Shown here one piece after another: positions 24,715 to 35,260 of a stretch of DNA of 64,000 nucleotides. The position numbers and the translations under genes are program-made. The notes under the pieces are model-generated. The model worked only from the letters and a program-made list of their open reading frames with translations. It was not told the origin of the DNA and ran no database searches. Within the stretch, counting starts at the first letter, position 1. Every line of letters begins with the position of its first letter. This DNA comes from Apiospora phragmitis (Eukaryota > Ascomycota > Sordariomycetes > Amphisphaeriales > Apiosporaceae): NCBI GenBank assembly GCA_038363925.1, contig JAQQWL010000006.1:600501-664500 (forward strand), written 5' to 3'.

Positions 24715-25461
24715 CTAAGGCTTTGGGATTAATGACACGAGAGCTTCCTTCTCTTCCTCCCCAGGCACCTCCTGGTCGTCATCGGACAGGAACTTGCCCA
24801 CCGCAGCCCCAACTCCACAAGCCAGCATGATCCAAACGTTGAAGGTCATGAAGATCAGCATGTTGGTCATGCCCCAGAGGTAGCCCACACCGTACAGAGC
24901 CGCATTGACGGCGGCCGCCCGGCGGCGTCGCGACCGGTCCGTGGTTGACTCTACTGCTGCTGCTGTTGTTGAGCGACAGGCAGAGGCAGGCGCTTTCTTC
25001 TCATCCGCGCCGCCATGCGGAGTGGACGACGATGACGACAGCTCCTTCTTGCGGGCCGCGGTATTGGCCTGCCTCGCGACCGACGCGGCATACCGGCGCC
25101 GCCAGGCCGCGAAGCGCTCGTACAGGGCGACGAGCAGGGCGCAGAGCAGCAGCGAGACGGCGAAGGAGGGCGCGTCGGTGACGTGCCAGCGCTCGTGCAG
25201 GATGCAGACGTCGGTGACGTCGGCGTTGAGGTACATGTTCATGCTGCACATGCCAGAGGAGGAGGAAGAGCCGGCATGATGGTGGTGATGGTTGTGGTGG
25301 TTGTGGTGCTGGTGGCCTCCTCCTACTGCTGCTGCTTCTTCTGCTCCGGAATGGTGCTGTTGATGGTGGTCCATGGCTGCCGCCGCGTGGTGATGGCCTT
25401 GGTGCATACCGCCGCCGCCATGGCAATCTCCGGCGCCGTCGCCCATTAAATGGTGGTTCAT
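24715..25461 (-). CDS. Ctr-family copper transporter
   Basis: Single exon, ATG at 25461, stop at 24715, 248 residues. The extracellular N-terminus is rich in His, Gly and Met (HHNHHNHHHHH; then MCSMNMYLN), suited to copper capture. The Ctr core follows: WHVTDAPSFAVSLLLCALLV (TM1), a long basic/Ser/Ala cytosolic loop, then GYLWGMTNMLIFMTFNVWIM with closely spaced Met residues, and the helix-packing G-x3-G (GVGAAVGKFL) of TM3. Forms a homotrimeric Cu(I) pore in the plasma membrane or vacuole. Frame intact. The His run is unusually long for the family but coding sequence around it is normal. Confidence 0.9.
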   Translation of the reverse strand: MNHHLMGDGAGDCHGGGGMHQGHHHAAAAMDHHQQHHSGAEEAAAVGGGHQHHNHHNHHHHHAGSSSSSGMCSMNMYLNADVTDVCILHERWHVTDAPSFAVSLLLCALLVALYERFAAWRRRYAASVARQANTAARKKELSSSSSTPHGGADEKKAPASACRSTTAAAVESTTDRSRRRRAAAVNAALYGVGYLWGMTNMLIFMTFNVWIMLACGVGAAVGKFLSDDDQEVPGEEEKEALVSLIPKP

Positions 25462-26283
25462 GATGCTTGTTCTTGTTAACTCAAGTCAGGATTTTGCTGG
25501 GTTACTTGGGAAAGTGCTGTTTGATATCTTGAAGGATGAGATGAGATGTACATAGGTGTGAGAAAAGCGGACACATTGTCAATTTAGGGAGTAAGGCGCT
25601 AAAACAGCCCCTTGTTTCAGTGGCTAGACTTCATTGCCCTGGTGCGAAATACATTACAGGAATGAATCAACAAATGAATATTCGCAGTCAATCGATTCAA
25701 CCACCACACATGTACCTTTCAGCATATATAGAGCTTTTGTATATGCGAATTTCCAGGCTTTGGAATGCCTCTCCTCAGTGTCTCCAACGGACCTTGAAGA
25801 GCCTCAGAGTTGGGCTATAGAGTGATCTTATCAAATGCTTAGGCGGGGTATATGTCAACCACCGCCGCTGGAGTTTTCTCTAGTGCAGTCCATTTCCCCA
25901 TCACCATGCAATGTATCAAATGTATCTGATCTAGCAGCTCATCGTTGGCATCCAAACGTCGCATGTTGGTTGAAGGCAAGACGTGGTCCAGCGGCCCGAT
26001 TTCATTTTGGTTCACTGGGGCACTTTTTAGGCACCGGCGCACCTAGCAAACAAACAACGGCCCCTTAAGTATATAAATTGTGTGTCGATATCATCCGTAT
26101 ACTTCAATGTGTACACACACAACCCCATCCCCCTTCCAATATCTGCGAAAAGGAAGTGACGAGACTGTGTTCTATTCCAACTACTATCCGCTGATCTGAC
26201 TGCTATTGGTCGTAAGCCCATCGCCCACGACCTGGAAACTAAGGATTCATAGCTCCTCCGGCGGGGGATAGGTAGGCGCGCAG
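25462..26283. other. Intergenic
   Basis: Upstream region of the copper transporter. Only short overlapping frames; no recognised motif cluster, RNA or repeat. Confidence 0.4.
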
Positions 26284-26715
26284 TTCGACCTCTTGGGCGA
26301 GGCCTGTGTCTGGGGCAACACAGACCTGTTGGAAACCCTCGATGCGCAGGGCTTCCTGCTTGAACGCCCCGTCTGGGCTTTAGGCTTGGGAGCATCAACA
26401 CTACTGACACCAACGCCTTTAGACCCAGAGCCAGATTCAGGAACAACAACACCCCCTTCATTCCCAGACGATAGAGATCGCTCGCTCTTGATATTCGGCT
26501 CGCAGCCTCCCTGCCTCTATTTCGAGTCTCCTCTACTCGCTGCCATGAGCTGGTCCCGGGCGGACGTTGTGGAGTTCCTTCTCGGCCTTGGGTGGACCCC
26601 CCGTCGAGGATGTTATGAACACTTCAGTCAGGCCGCTATGGAAGGATGGCGGGTTTCCGAGAAGAGCTGTTCGGCATATGGTGGGCTCCGAGCTCTGGGC
26701 GTGGGACGCTCGTGA
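26284..26715 (+). pseudogene. Ankyrin-like gene fragment
   Basis: Following a good acceptor (gcgcgcag at 26276-26283) the frame reads FDLLGEACVWGNTDLLETLD and later SPLLAAMSWSRADVVEFLLG, each with the helix-turn-helix pattern of an ankyrin repeat, and ends at TGA 26713-26715. No upstream exon with an ATG is found and the C-terminus loses the repeat pattern. Probably a remnant or a single exon of a larger lost gene. Unrelated in detail to the ankyrin gene at 62-64 kb. Confidence 0.35.
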
Positions 26716-27153
26716 TGTGTCGCCCTTATAGGAAGCGCATAGAGAACATCTCATTCCGACCGTGCTTTACAGGCACCCAGATTGAGCGCGGAACCCTTCT
26801 ATGTAAGGGCGTCATCCCTCTGCCGTAACTATGGAATCTGCAGTAGGGTCGAAAAAGGGGACGACTTCATATGTATCCACATTGACGTTTCTCATCCAAT
26901 ATGCTCGCGGCCGCCGCTACCGAGGAGAAGGATCGTGTACATCGTTTCTAAGCACGTAAGCCTCTGTCAGTGACAGAGCCGATATGATTGTCCATTTGCC
27001 CCGGATCCTCTTTCAGCTTAATGAACAAAGACCAAGCCGAATAATGAGCATTATTTGGACGTTCTATCTGCTGAATGTATACCTAACAGCGGGTAGAACA
27101 ATGCTCTGTTTCGGCCATAAAGAACAGCTGTCATTGAGTAGATGCATTATCCG

Positions 27154-27163
27154 TATATATAAA
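27154..27163 (+). promoter_or_regulatory. Candidate TATA box
   Basis: TATATATAAA 108 nt upstream of the ATG at 27271. Confidence 0.35.
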
Positions 27164-27179
27164 CCGCAACGGCTTTGAA

Positions 27180-27213
27180 CATTTTCTCGTCCCATTTTCT
27201 CGTCCCATTTTCT
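27180..27213. repeat. 13-bp tandem repeat in a 5' leader
   Basis: cattttctcgtcc repeated about 2.6 times, between the TATA-like site and the ATG at 27271. Confidence 0.8.
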
Positions 27214-27270
27214 GCGCAGATATCATAGTTACTCGTGTCTGTTCTGCATGATCTGGAAACATTACCCAAC

Positions 27271-28356
27271 ATGCCCAGACAAGACCCTGATCAAGCTGTC
27301 TTCAGCAATGCCGAAGACAGCGATCTAGTGATTCTGTTTGTTAGACCTGTTAGACCGAAGCAGGCTCCTCGAGAAGGAAGAAAATTGCCTCAGAAACCGG
27401 ACAACAAGAAGAAGGAAAGTATGCGGAAGACAGTTGATACCAACGAGTCCCATAAAGAACCTGGCAATGACGAGGATGAAGCTCTTAACAATGGCGCAAA
27501 ACAAGACGTGCTAGGAGCTTCAGGTAGGAAAGAACCGCCCGCATCTGATAAGGGCATTCCTCAGACGCACAGCAAAAAGCGAAAGTTGGCAGACGGTCCA
27601 TGGCTTTGGCGGGTTGGACAAGAAAAGGGCGACGACTACTCCAAAGAAGAGGCTGACGCGCAAACAGACAGCGGAGCCTTGCACCAGGCTTGCCATATAA
27701 GTGTTCGATATGACGCTGGTAGAAATCGTCGTCAGGCGGAGCAAAAGGAAGACAAACGTTATGCGATGTTTCAATTGAGCAAGCAGGACGGGAGCGAGAC
27801 CCAGGCATGGTGTGGCGAGGAGGAAATCCGCCAACTTTTCGGTCGACTAGAGCTCGTCAGAACCAAGATGGATAAGCTCTTGGGACAGTTCAAAAGACTC
27901 GACTCCATGTGGACGGCCGTCATGACGCATATAAAAGCGATAGATGTACCAGCAGAACAAGGAGAGGAAGGTTCAGGGCCTGGTCCGCAGCCTGAGTCCA
28001 TCGGCGACGTTGCTCGTGGCATGGGAGCTCCGTTGGAGGATGCGTTCGATTCATGGATCATCCACGACTATGAGCTGAAGACCTTCCTGGACCGAGTGAA
28101 AAAGGCAATCTGTAACAGAGCCTTCGAAAGTCGGATCGAGGTGCCGCAGGAGATGCGGCGGTTTGTTGCAGATATCCCAAGAACTTGGGATACTCTCCAG
28201 GTCTTAGAGCGTCTTGGCGGAACGCTGGTCTCAAGCCTGAGGTCTTTGGAGACCTATAACTTGGGCGAGGAACAGAAGGGTCGGAATGACAGAGTATTGG
28301 GCGAGACGAAATTCGCTCTCAAGCAACTCAAGCTTGTCCTTGACGACCTTGCCTAG
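27271..28356 (+). CDS. Hypothetical charged protein, two-part architecture
   Basis: Single exon from ATG 27271 (MPRQDPDQAVFSNAEDSDLV) to TAG at 28354-28356, 361 residues. The first half is highly charged and low-complexity (Lys/Glu/Asn rich, with a possible nuclear signal KKRKLAD). The second half is helical: EEIRQLFGRLELVRTKMDKL and LKTFLDRVKKAICNRAFE, with regular hydrophobic spacing. No known domain recognised. Upstream TATA-like site and intact frame support a real gene. Likely lineage-restricted. Confidence 0.7.
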   Translation: MPRQDPDQAVFSNAEDSDLVILFVRPVRPKQAPREGRKLPQKPDNKKKESMRKTVDTNESHKEPGNDEDEALNNGAKQDVLGASGRKEPPASDKGIPQTHSKKRKLADGPWLWRVGQEKGDDYSKEEADAQTDSGALHQACHISVRYDAGRNRRQAEQKEDKRYAMFQLSKQDGSETQAWCGEEEIRQLFGRLELVRTKMDKLLGQFKRLDSMWTAVMTHIKAIDVPAEQGEEGSGPGPQPESIGDVARGMGAPLEDAFDSWIIHDYELKTFLDRVKKAICNRAFESRIEVPQEMRRFVADIPRTWDTLQVLERLGGTLVSSLRSLETYNLGEEQKGRNDRVLGETKFALKQLKLVLDDLA

Positions 28357-28558
28357 ATAGGAGAGTGGATGCGCCACGACAAAAGACCACAGTGCTACGT
28401 GGCTCCGCGAGGACAAGTGACATGACCGGATCGGCTCGCGTCCGAATACTGTCAAGTGAACTAACAACGTCAGTTCACATAGTAGATATACCAAGAGAAG
28501 CCTGAATATACAAGGATTGGGTAAGTACTGCAATTCAGCGCCCAATGACATCGCGTTT

Positions 28559-29527
28559 TTAGATTAAATGTGCAAAGCCGCGTTCCTGGAGGAATTCTCT
28601 GATAGCTTCTAAGGCCACGCCCCGCCTCATGGCCGTCTCGTCGACCCACGAGGAGTGCAGCCCGACCAGCTGACCCGTACTCCAAGCCAGCAAGGGGGCG
28701 CCGCTATGCCCCCAATACGTCCAGCAGTCGTGCATCAAAGCTCCTATGGCCGAGTTGTCCTGGACGTCCTGGCCCTCAGCATGGCCGCGGAAGCGGCCTG
28801 CACTTGCGTGGAGGATGTCGTAGCCCGTCTGCACACCAGCTTCCTCCGTTTCGAGATCTTCGCTGCCTGGGTGTCCGATGCACACCATTCGCGAATCTAT
28901 CGCGACGGGCCCTGTCGCTACTTTCACCGCGGGAAACTGACAGTCCGGTTGAGTTCCTCCTCCTCCTAGCAATGTTCGACGATGCCGGCCGCCATCGTCA
29001 TGTGGTTGAGCCTTCGTGATCCGGAGAAGCGCCAGGTCGCGTTTGCCGTCCCAGGCAATGCACTTGGCGCCGACGACCGTGCCACTTGAGAAGATCAACC
29101 AGTGCGTCTTTGATATGCCAGGCCTATTTCCCTCTTCGTCGACGCAACAATGAGAGCAGGTCAGCAGGAGCCCGTCGCTCGAGATGCACACAGCCGTGCC
29201 CGCTTCCTCTTGTCCGAACACCAGGGTTGCCTCTACCGCGGCCTGATGCCGCGCGAACCCCTGCGGGATGGCGACGGCGTTCTCGGTTAACCAGGCCTGC
29301 TTCTTGGCCAGCAGGGCGTGGTCGCTCTTGCCGAGACCCGTGTGACGTCGCGTCAGATCTCGGGGCAGCTGTATGATCGATCCACCCGTGCCTGGTGCTC
29401 TTCCAGGGACCGTCGTCGTAGTGGGCTGCGGCGGTGCTTCACTTGGAGCAGGGCCCTTGTCAAGTGGTGTGATCTGTGCCAGCGCCGCGACTCGCGACCT
29501 AGTTAGGCGAGGTGCGGAGGGAGTCAT
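28559..29527 (-). CDS. Trypsin-like serine protease, HtrA/S1-type
   Basis: Single exon, ATG at 29527, 322 residues. The catalytic triad can be placed: His in GLLLTCSHCC (the T-A-A-H-C position), Asp in WDGKRDLALLRI, Ser in YWGHSGAPLLAW (G-x-S-G with His for x). RMVCIGHPG resembles the strand before the oxyanion loop. No signal peptide and no PDZ domain; the first 100 residues are a Pro/Thr-rich linker. Location is thus likely cytosolic or nuclear. Frame intact and composition normal. Related short intracellular S1 proteins are common in Sordariomycetes; substrate unknown. Confidence 0.82.
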   Translation of the reverse strand: MTPSAPRLTRSRVAALAQITPLDKGPAPSEAPPQPTTTTVPGRAPGTGGSIIQLPRDLTRRHTGLGKSDHALLAKKQAWLTENAVAIPQGFARHQAAVEATLVFGQEEAGTAVCISSDGLLLTCSHCCVDEEGNRPGISKTHWLIFSSGTVVGAKCIAWDGKRDLALLRITKAQPHDDGGRHRRTLLGGGGTQPDCQFPAVKVATGPVAIDSRMVCIGHPGSEDLETEEAGVQTGYDILHASAGRFRGHAEGQDVQDNSAIGALMHDCWTYWGHSGAPLLAWSTGQLVGLHSSWVDETAMRRGVALEAIREFLQERGFAHLI

Positions 29528-29718
29528 TTCGGCTCTCTTTGCGATGGTATATGCTTCTTATGTTCGTATCGGTGGAGCTGGACGGGGTGAGGGTGTCTAG
29601 CCAAGGATCTAACCTAGCAGGCAGCAAGCGTAAATATCACGTGCACCCGCCCGTGTGCCCCTATCTGGACGATGCGGCTAATTGCATGTAATACATAGCT
29701 CTGCTAGAGTCTTTCAAC

Positions 29719-30054
29719 ATGCCTAGGCTTCAGCTTCTTGACGACAGTGAGTTGCTGCAAGAGGCTGAGCCCTCGGTTCCATTCACGTACGTGATGATGT
29801 TTGGTTCTGGCGATGATGAGGAGCTGAGCACAAGCTTGTGTTCTGGTCGCAATTCAGCTAGCCACGAACACACAAGCCGCCAGCAGCAGCGACCATTCAC
29901 CTACCAAATCTGGACCAAGATCTCCAGGTGGTATATCTTCTCCTCAGATCATAGCTCACCTGCAGACGTCGAGAAGGAGTGGGTTCGTGTTGCTGTTAGA
30001 CTGGAAAATGGGGTCCATTCCATTCCACACCCTCAGCCTTCATCTGGGTGGTAA
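29719..30054 (+). CDS. Small hypothetical protein
   Basis: 111 residues from MPRLQLLDDSELLQEAEPSV to TAA at 30052-30054. No domain, signal peptide or membrane helix seen. Its lack of neighbouring alternative frames and normal codon mix are weak support; it lies 370 bp before a large transposon insertion, so its 3' flank may have been changed. Confidence 0.3.
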   Translation: MPRLQLLDDSELLQEAEPSVPFTYVMMFGSGDDEELSTSLCSGRNSASHEHTSRQQQRPFTYQIWTKISRWYIFSSDHSSPADVEKEWVRVAVRLENGVHSIPHPQPSSGW

Positions 30055-30424
30055 TGATTCATGAACACAAATGGCACACCAGCCATTTTCTCAGCCTCAA
30101 AAAGCCCCGGCTGGACTCCTGCGTGCGACCATTGACATGTGATTGGCCATAGATTGGAAGCGGCCAACTTCGAGCTTTGCATGTCGATGGTTGCGCGCCC
30201 AATGGCTCGGGTGGTTATTCCCTCTGCTGCATGATTCTGTGTAACCTAGTCGTCGACTAACCGCGTCTACTAAAATCGGAACTATACGTCCGGGCTTTAG
30301 TGCTGACGCTTGGTCTTTGAATCCTTTTTAGCCCTTCTGTAGTAGAACTCCAACTGCTGACTGTTTTCTTACATGGAGAAGATCATTACTGGTACTTGTG
30401 GAGACTACATATAAACGAAGGGGA
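30055..30424. other. Intergenic up to the insertion point
   Basis: Normal-composition sequence ending in GGGGA (30420-30424), the proposed target-site duplicate of the adjacent 18.9-kb element. Confidence 0.45.
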
Positions 30425-30426
30425 CA

Positions 30427-30491
30427 CCCCCCCCCATGCTCCGGTTAGGGGACGTGATGGGTATACTAATTTTAGACCTCATCCGAGGGGT
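30427..30491 (+). repeat. Element I left terminal inverted repeat
   Basis: Starts with a C run then ATGCTCCGGTTAGGG, and ends CCGAGGGGT. About four mismatches against the reverse complement of 49238-49302. Not AT-rich, unlike everything just inside it. Confidence 0.88.
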
Positions 30492-30626
30492 AATAAAGTA
30501 AATATTATAAAATTTTAAAAGTTTTATTTATTTAACGCGTATATTAACTTACTTTAAAGTTATATAATATAGTAATTAATATGTTTATTTTTAAATAAAA
30601 AGCATAGGTTTAATTTTTATTATAAT

Positions 30627-31298
30627 TATATATTTTTATATTTTTATATTTTTATATTTTTATATTTTTATATTTTTATATTTTTATATTTTTATATTTT
30701 TATATTTTTATATTTTTATATTTTTATATTTTTATATTTTTATATTTTTATATTTTTATATTTTTATATTTTTATATTTTTATATTTTTATATTTTTATA
30801 TTTTTATATTTTTATATTTTTATATTTTTATATTTTTATATTTTTATATTTTTATATTTTTATATTTTTATATTTTTATATTTTTATATTTTTATATTTT
30901 TATATTTTTATATTTTTATATTTTTATATTTTTATATTTTTATATTTTTATATTTTTATATTTTTATATTTTTATATTTTTATATTTTTATATTTTTATA
31001 TTTTTATATTTTTATATTTTTATATTTTTATATTTTTATATTTTTATATTTTTATATTTTTATATTTTTATATTTTTATATTTTTATATTTTTATATTTT
31101 TATATTTTTATATTTTTATATTTTTATATTTTTATATTTTTATATTTTTATATTTTTATATTTTTATATTTTTATATTTTTATATTTTTATATTTTTATA
31201 TTTTTATATTTTTATATTTTTATATTTTTATATTTTTATATTTTTATATTTTTATATTTTTATATTTTTATATTTTTATATTTTTATATTTTTATATT
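30627..31298. repeat. (TATATTTT)n satellite, about 84 copies
   Basis: Essentially perfect 8-bp tandem array of about 670 bp inside degraded DNA. It contains no C or G and therefore offers nothing for RIP to mutate. Confidence 0.97.
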
Positions 31299-32439
31299 TA
31301 ATTATTTCTTAAAAGTTAAATAACGTTTAAAGGTTATAAGTATTAATTACTCTCGAATATAACGAGTTAAATATAAGCGTTTAAAAACGTATATTTAATT
31401 TATTAATTATTTTACTTAAGTAATGAAATATTAAACTAAATACATTAAATTTAAATTTAATATTATCTTTTATAAAAATAGTAAATTATACGGCTTTAAA
31501 ATAATAAAAAGCTTTAAATTTTTAATATAATTTATTAACGCTTTAATAAATAGCTCGATTTTTTTTTTAAAATAAATATACCTTAATAATAAATAAAGTC
31601 TTATATTTAAAAGTTAAAAAAGTAAAGCGGTATATTATGCGTAATAATACTATTATTTTTATAAAATTCTTCGAATTTAATTAAAATACAACTTTTATAA
31701 TTATTTAAAATTAAGAAGCGATAAAAGCCTTTCGTCTATACTTTAATATATTTATAGAAATATTACATTTAATTTAAGCTCGTTTCGTAATTAATTTAAT
31801 CGTTAAAAGTTAATTTAATTATTTAATCACTTATTAAATCGAATTTATAGAATTAATTTACAAAATAATATTAATATTAAACGATTAAAAACGACGAAAT
31901 ATACTAGTTTTATAAATTAATATATTTAATAATCGCTAATTATTCTTAATTATTAAATTAAACCGTTTTTACTTTTTTATATTAATCGACGCGTATTACG
32001 ATTAATATTAACTCGATTATACTTATTATAAAGCTAATCTTATTAAAATTTTATATATTTTATTTAAAATATTATATTAAACTTTAATACTTATAACTAG
32101 CGCGACTTAATTAAAAATAATACTTAAATATTTATAAAAAGTTCTTTAATAATTATATAAATAGTTTATTTAAGTTTTAAAGCTTAAATTATAATTAATA
32201 AAGCGTTTAATTTAATATTTATTATCGCGGACGCCGTTATACGATTTAAAAAAAGTTAATTATATCTCTTATAATATTAATGTTAAAAAGCATCCCTTAT
32301 ATATTTAAATTAATTATATACTTATAAAGCACTTTCGTTTAATTATATTTAATTTATATTATAAATATTAGATTTTACATCTAGTTTTAATACTATAAAA
32401 TCGGTCGTTTATAATAACTCGAGGGATATATAATAAACG

Positions 32440-33093
32440 CTATTCGAGTTTTTATAAAAACCTAGTAAAATATACTTAAGTTTATATAAATAATACGAGA
32501 GAGTATTTAAACGTGCGATAAGAGAGACGCCTTATTAATATAATAAGTAATAATATTATAGTTTATAAAATAATAATAAAATAATCGAATAAAAATATTC
32601 GTATAATAAAGTTATTAAAGCTATTTACTTTATTAATAAATTAAATTAATATTTAAATTAATACTTAAATTAATATTTAAATTAACTATTAAAATAGAGA
32701 ACATTTATTTAAAATATATAAAGAACATCTATCGTTATATATCTCGTCTCTCCTTTACTAATCCGAAGATCTGTCGAATCTGCCCAGATTCTTTAGATCC
32801 TTCCTCGTCCTGGATCTACGGATCTCTCCTAGATTTCCAGATCCATTACGTGACCTGAGTTGGTCATTCATTTCTGGCCGTGCCGTTCTGGCTGTCTAGA
32901 CCTAGCTGTCCAGTTCGTGCTAGTCGCTTAGTGCTGTCGTTGTTGGTCGGTCCCATGTCTTTCCCCTAATAACCGTTATCGTGTTCCCGGCAGGTGGGGC
33001 TGACTTGTGCTGGGTCTCGTACATATTCCGGGGTATCGTAGAGCCGTGCCGAAAGTGGGTTTAGGTCGCATAGTTAAGCTTAGTTATAATAAG
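32440..33093 (+). repeat. LTR-like direct repeat, left copy, 3' half unmutated
   Basis: Matches 47582-48283 in the same orientation (shared cctagtaa, gtatttaaacgtgcgata, cgaaagtggg, catagttaagct landmarks). Bases before about 32740 are AT-rich; 32750-33080 has normal GC content. Confidence 0.75.
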
Positions 33094-34149
33094 ACGTTAT
33101 ATATTTTCGTAATAGCTTTGTAATTAATTTAATTTAAACCTTCTCGCATCGCTTATATTATTAAATTAATATTATAATTATATAAATAAAAATTAAAATA
33201 CTAGACTTAATAATATAATTAATTTAATAATAAACTACGTTAATATATTATATTATTTAAAAGTATTAATAATATAGTTAAAATAGTTTATAAAAAAATA
33301 GTATATAAGTAAAGTATGTTTAATTATTATTATAATAACTTTAAATAAAAATAATATATAAAATCTTAATAATATTAATAATAAAAGCGAGCTTAAAAAG
33401 ATAAAAAAATAGTTTAAACTATAAATTATTAAAATTAAATTATTAAAGAATATTAAATTAAATTATTTATAAATAATATAATTAATCTTTATTATTATAA
33501 TAAATAAATAAGGGTTAAAAGTATTCGCTAGTAAATTAAACGTAATAATTATAAAGTAATATAATATTTAATAAAAAGAACGTTTCGCTTAAATTAGAAA
33601 TATTATAATAATATTTAAGATATAAATAATTAAAAAACGTGAAAAGATAATAAAATAAGAATAAAAAAAGTACTAATTTTTTATTTATATATATAATAAG
33701 TAATAATAAGAAATAAAATAATATAATTTTTTAATTAATAACTAATTAACTATTAGTTATTTATTAATCATTAATAAAAATAATATAACTTAAACTTATT
33801 TATTTATATATAAGTATATAGTTTTTAATAATTAAATTTATCAAATTAATTACGCTTTTATAAAACTAATTTAAAGTCGAATTAATTAAGCTTTAAACCG
33901 AGAAGAATATAATAATAAAATATAAACTTCTTTTTTATATAAGCGTATATACTTTTAATTAATAGAAAAGAGTTATAATATAAATAATAAAAGTATAGCG
34001 ACGTTTTTTTAATATAACGCTAGTAATATAAATATATAGTAAATTAATTTAGAATAAATAAAATAATATTATATTTAATAATTTTTAATATAAATAATAT
34101 TCGAGTACTCGCGTATAAAAAAACGTAAGCGAAATATTTAAAAGTTAAC

Positions 34150-35260
34150 GTATAGCTCGCTTTATTTCTTATTTTAATAAAGTTTACTTATATATATTAT
34201 GAATTAATTTAATAATAACTTATATTTTTTTTAAAAAGTATTTAAATTCTTCTTACTATTACGTTAAGGATATAGCGAATTAATTATTTAATATACGCGT
34301 CGTAAAACGCGTCGTCGTTAATTAAGCCTCGAATTTTATATAAGAATAATTAAACCTTTAAACGCGTTTTAATTAAAAATCGTTTATTAAAAAATCCTTT
34401 ATAAAAGTTCCGACGGGTATCCCGCGTAATTTACCTTTATACGAAATATAATTAATAAATATAAGACTTAAAAAGAGGATATTTATAACTTCGACGAAAC
34501 TAGGATTTTTATAAGTTAAATCTCGTTTAAAATAGTCGTAACCACCTCCGATCGATGCGGAGGGCCTAAGGCGGAGGGCCTAGGGCAGTATAGTAAAGTA
34601 ATCGCGAATAAGTTACAGTCGCTTAAGGTGTCGGATCGTCCGGCTACGCTATCCCTCTATACATTATTTTTACCGGGAAAACTCACCTGTTTTCTTAGTA
34701 CGAAAATAGCTTATTAATAAAGGATTAAGTTATCACAGTTACGAAAAACGGTTAAACTACGAATAAAAAAAGCGAGGATTAAATTTAATACTTTAATAAG
34801 TATATAAAGCCTCGTACGAATTTTTTTCTCGTTTATTAGTTTTTAACGATTATAAAAACTATTATTCCACTATTATAGCAGGGCTAGGAAATCGCGGCCT
34901 AAGGCACGAACAGTCAGTCATATAATATAGAGGGGTATAATATTAATTTCGCGATACGTTTCGATATACGATAAATTAATAATAAACATATACTCTTTAA
35001 TATATACTTAGACGTTCGTTTCGTTACTTTTATAATGTTTTCCCCTTATAAAAAAGGCCGCGTACAGGTAGCCTAATAAGGGGCTAACCTTGCGAGTACC
35101 GATCGCAGTCTATAATAGTACGGATTATATGTTTTTTAGCTCCCTCGTATAGGCTTATTTTTATTATTAAACCCTCCTTATAAAAAAGAAGATATTTAAA
35201 TAAGAAAAAAAAAAAGAGAACGAACACTAGAAAACTAAGCTAATAAGATATGAGAAAACT
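34150..35260 (+). pseudogene. pogo/Fot1-like DDE transposase relic, copy A
   Basis: A transposase reading survives through many TAA/TAG stops: EEDIYNFDET at about 34475-34503 (first catalytic Asp), VVTTSDR, then a GC-normal stretch reading YIIFTGKTHL. At about 34834-34870 the family's D-G-H-K-S-H-Y reads N-D-Y-K-N-Y-Y; every change is explained by G-to-A or C-to-T. FSPYKK near the end fits the C-terminal motif. Inactive. Ends of the element were not fixed. Confidence 0.7.

Larger units (their letters stand above)
26716..27270. other. Intergenic, promoter of the next gene
   Basis: No coding frame supported. Contains a TATA-like element and a short tandem repeat just before the next ATG. Confidence 0.45.

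Noticed and set aside
30442..30450. TTAGGG in the element I terminus as telomere-derived sequence
   Set aside because: A single TTAGGG within a 65-bp repeat, not tandem; no telomeric array anywhere in the window.
30627..31298. CRISPR-like array
   Set aside because: It is a simple 8-bp satellite with no spacers, in a eukaryotic genome.
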